DNA from: Nostoc sp. FACHB-280
GTDB taxonomy: Bacteria > Cyanobacteriota > Cyanobacteriia > Cyanobacteriales > Nostocaceae
Assembly: GCF_014697615.1 (NCBI RefSeq)
Contig: NZ_JACJSD010000028.1
Span: forward strand, 1 to 64,000
DNA: 64,000 nucleotides
Direction of reading: 5' to 3'
Shown: in pieces, positions 62,376-64,000 of the stretch
Numbering within the stretch: position 1 is the first letter of the stretch
Layout of the letters: each line of letters begins with the position of its first letter
Notes under the pieces: generated by a model
Databases searched by the model: none
Told to the model about the DNA's origin: nothing
Seen by the model: only the letters and a program-made list of their open reading frames with translations
Program-made: the position numbers and the translations under genes

Positions 62376-63308
62376 ATGGACAAATTCATCCTCTTTGCTG
62401 GCACAGCTAACCCTGATTTAGCTGCCGCAGTTGCCCAGAAACTCGACATTCCTTTGGGGAAATCTCTGGTGGAACGCTTTCCAGATGGTGAGGTAAATGT
62501 GCGGCTTCTGGAATCGGTACGCCAAAAGTCTGTATTTATCCTCCAGTCTACAGCACCACCTGTCAATGAACATTTAGTAGAACTTTTAGCTTTTGCAGAT
62601 GCTTGTCGTCGATCTGCGGCTGGTCGAATTACAGCGATTATTCCTTACTTTGGCTACGCCCGTGCTGATAAACGTCACGGTAGGCGCGAGCCAATTACCG
62701 CCAGTATGGTAGCTGAAGTGTTACAGGCTGTCGGGGTAAATCATGTTGTCACCCTGGATTTACACACACTGCAAATTGAAGGTTTCTTTCGTATTCCTGT
62801 AGACAGTCTGACGGCTGTACCCATTTTTTGTGAGGCTATACGCCATTACTTACCACCTAATTTCGTAGTTGTATCTCCAGATACGGGGCGCGTCCAAATG
62901 GCAACCCAGTATGCCCAAAAGCTCGATAGTTCGGTAGTCGTGCTACACAAACACCGCACCAGTGGCACAGAAACAGAGGTAACTCGTGTTGTGGGTGATG
63001 TAAAGGGTTGTGCCTGCTTAATTATCGATGACATGATTTCTACTGGCGGCACTCTTGCTAAAAGTATTGAAGCCTTACTCAAAGCCGAAGCACGTCCAGA
63101 AATAATTATTGCTGCTACTCATGGGTTGTTTGTCAAAGAAGCACGGGCTAAGTTAAGCCATCCCAGTGTGAAGGCGATTTTTGTTACCGACAGTGTAACT
63201 CCCAAAGAAACCGACTGGCAGCAATTAAAAATTGTCTCGATCGCACCTTTAATTGCTACTACTATTCAACGATTTAAAACAGATGGTTCAATTAGTGATT
63301 TATTTTAG
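62376..63308 (+). CDS. prs: Ribose-phosphate pyrophosphokinase
   Basis: 310 residues from ATG 62376. Typical class I PRPP synthetase: PDGEVNVRLLESVRQKSVFI, PYFGYARADKRHGRREPI, DLHTLQIEGFF, and the PRPP loop ACLIIDDMISTGGTLAKS. Makes PRPP from ribose 5-phosphate and ATP. Its presence beside phosphoribosyltransferase-family genes suggests local PRPP use. Cyanobacteria usually have another prs elsewhere, so this may be an extra copy (inference). Confidence 0.93.
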   Translation: MDKFILFAGTANPDLAAAVAQKLDIPLGKSLVERFPDGEVNVRLLESVRQKSVFILQSTAPPVNEHLVELLAFADACRRSAAGRITAIIPYFGYARADKRHGRREPITASMVAEVLQAVGVNHVVTLDLHTLQIEGFFRIPVDSLTAVPIFCEAIRHYLPPNFVVVSPDTGRVQMATQYAQKLDSSVVVLHKHRTSGTETEVTRVVGDVKGCACLIIDDMISTGGTLAKSIEALLKAEARPEIIIAATHGLFVKEARAKLSHPSVKAIFVTDSVTPKETDWQQLKIVSIAPLIATTIQRFKTDGSISDLF

Positions 63309-63320
63309 AGGTATAAAAAT

Positions 63321-63983
63321 ATGTGGCAAAAGTTCCGTAATCGGACGGAGGCTGGGAAACTGTTAGCGGCTGAATTAACAGAGTATGCTAATCGTCCAGA
63401 TGTTTTAGTATTGGGGCTTCCCCGTGGCGGTGTGCCTGTAGCATTTGAAGTAGCCAAGGCACTTGATGCACCATTAGATGTCTGCTTAGTGCGGAAACTA
63501 GGTGTACCAGGACACAAGGAACTGGCGATGGGTGCAATTGCTACCGGAGGAGTCCGTGTATTAAATGAAAATGTTGTAGATTGGTTGCGGATTCCCCAAG
63601 CAACTATTGATGAAGTCGCCGCAATCGAAATGGGGGAATTAGAGCGTCGGAACATAGCCTATAGGGGTAATCGTCTGCTACCGAAAGTCAAAAATCATAC
63701 GATTATTTTAGTTGATGACGGTATTGCTACGGGTGCAACTATTCGTGCAGCAATCGCCACATTAAAACAGCAACAACCCCGTGAACTGGTAGTTGCAGTT
63801 CCCGTTGCAGGTGTAGCCACTTGTGAAGAACTGCAAGCAGAGGTAGATCGGGTTGTCTGCGTGATGATGCCAGAAGATTTATATGCGATCGGCCTTTGGT
63901 ATGAAGATTTTGGGCAAACAACCGACGCTGAGGTATGTGAACTTTTGACAAGACAAAAATTACTGGTAGCTAATGATTTGTAA
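63321..63983 (+). CDS. Phosphoribosyltransferase-family protein (copy 2)
   Basis: 220 residues. PRPP loop IILVDDGIATGATIRAA and VLGLPRGGVPVAFEVAKAL near the N-terminus; same family as the protein at 47174 (shared PGHKELAMG and SWYE/LWYEDF region). It follows prs by 12 bases. The substrate is unknown. Confidence 0.88.
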   Translation: MWQKFRNRTEAGKLLAAELTEYANRPDVLVLGLPRGGVPVAFEVAKALDAPLDVCLVRKLGVPGHKELAMGAIATGGVRVLNENVVDWLRIPQATIDEVAAIEMGELERRNIAYRGNRLLPKVKNHTIILVDDGIATGATIRAAIATLKQQQPRELVVAVPVAGVATCEELQAEVDRVVCVMMPEDLYAIGLWYEDFGQTTDAEVCELLTRQKLLVANDL

Positions 63984-64000
63984 ACAGAGGTTCAGTCAAT

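Overview
The window reads as DNA from a filamentous, probably heterocystous, cyanobacterium (Nostocales). The reasons are the many HIP1-type GCGATCGC octamers, dispersed hairpin-rich repeats of the Nostoc type, a divergent photosystem II D1 (psbA-like) gene, a UPF0182 membrane protein, CopM-like DUF305 and pentapeptide-repeat proteins, and cyanobacterial plasmid families. Whether this is chromosome or a large plasmid cannot be decided from the sequence.

Region 1 (about 0.2-13.7 kb) looks like mobile-element backbone. It holds an Rpn-type nuclease, two tandem ParA-like ATPases (one without the signature lysine), a one-TM protein, a NarL-type regulator whose phospho-acceptor Asp is Asn, and a 2584-residue protein. 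That giant protein is the most striking item. Its N-terminal quarter carries the motif series of cellular RNA-dependent RNA polymerases and single-chain RNA polymerases (GDCYGQIS, QxRxG...GKG, RSPF, DYDGD). Its C-terminal third carries, in order, an AlkB-like 2OG-Fe(II) oxygenase, an ASCH/PUA-like domain, a NADAR-like domain and a SLOG domain. It fits the idea of a polyvalent protein of conjugative elements or phages.

Region 2 (about 14-36.8 kb) is a cargo array of some twenty small, mostly unrecognised proteins. It includes two SMI1/KNR4 (SUKH) proteins, a YwqK/MORN protein, a two-fold LprI-like secreted protein, a beta-propeller protein and its truncated copy, a pair of paralogues, many small membrane proteins, a free-standing SLOG protein and a PP2A-like phosphatase. 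No toxin is visible, so it resembles an immunity or orphan-immunity island. A complete IS4-family element (29068-30409, 9-bp target duplication) has cut the 3' end off a Sel1-type gene. A 130-bp segment duplication and a 35-bp repeat inside two genes show active rearrangement.

Region 3 (about 36.8-40.6 kb) is a mobilisation module: relaxase, MobC-like protein, and a long intergenic segment with three GGGGTA iterons about 21 bp apart in front of an acidic plasmid-type protein.

Region 4 (about 40.9-64 kb) is a stress, micro-oxic or fermentation-like cassette. It holds UPF0182, DUF305, a baeRF-type protein, a CapA remnant, an HPF-cold-shock fusion, two PRPP-binding phosphoribosyltransferase homologues plus PRPP synthetase, pentapeptide protein, M20 amidohydrolase, archease-RtcB, a YbdK-type ligase, a 2-keto-acid decarboxylase with an amino-acid dehydrogenase, a sentinel-type D1 broken by a frameshift, an L-lactate dehydrogenase broken by one stop codon, a NimA-like flavoprotein and a PRC-barrel protein. 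Four copies of an 11-bp-periodic TTCCTCACA motif lie upstream of four transcription units here and point to a shared regulator. At least three genes (capA-like, psbA-like, ldh) are decaying.
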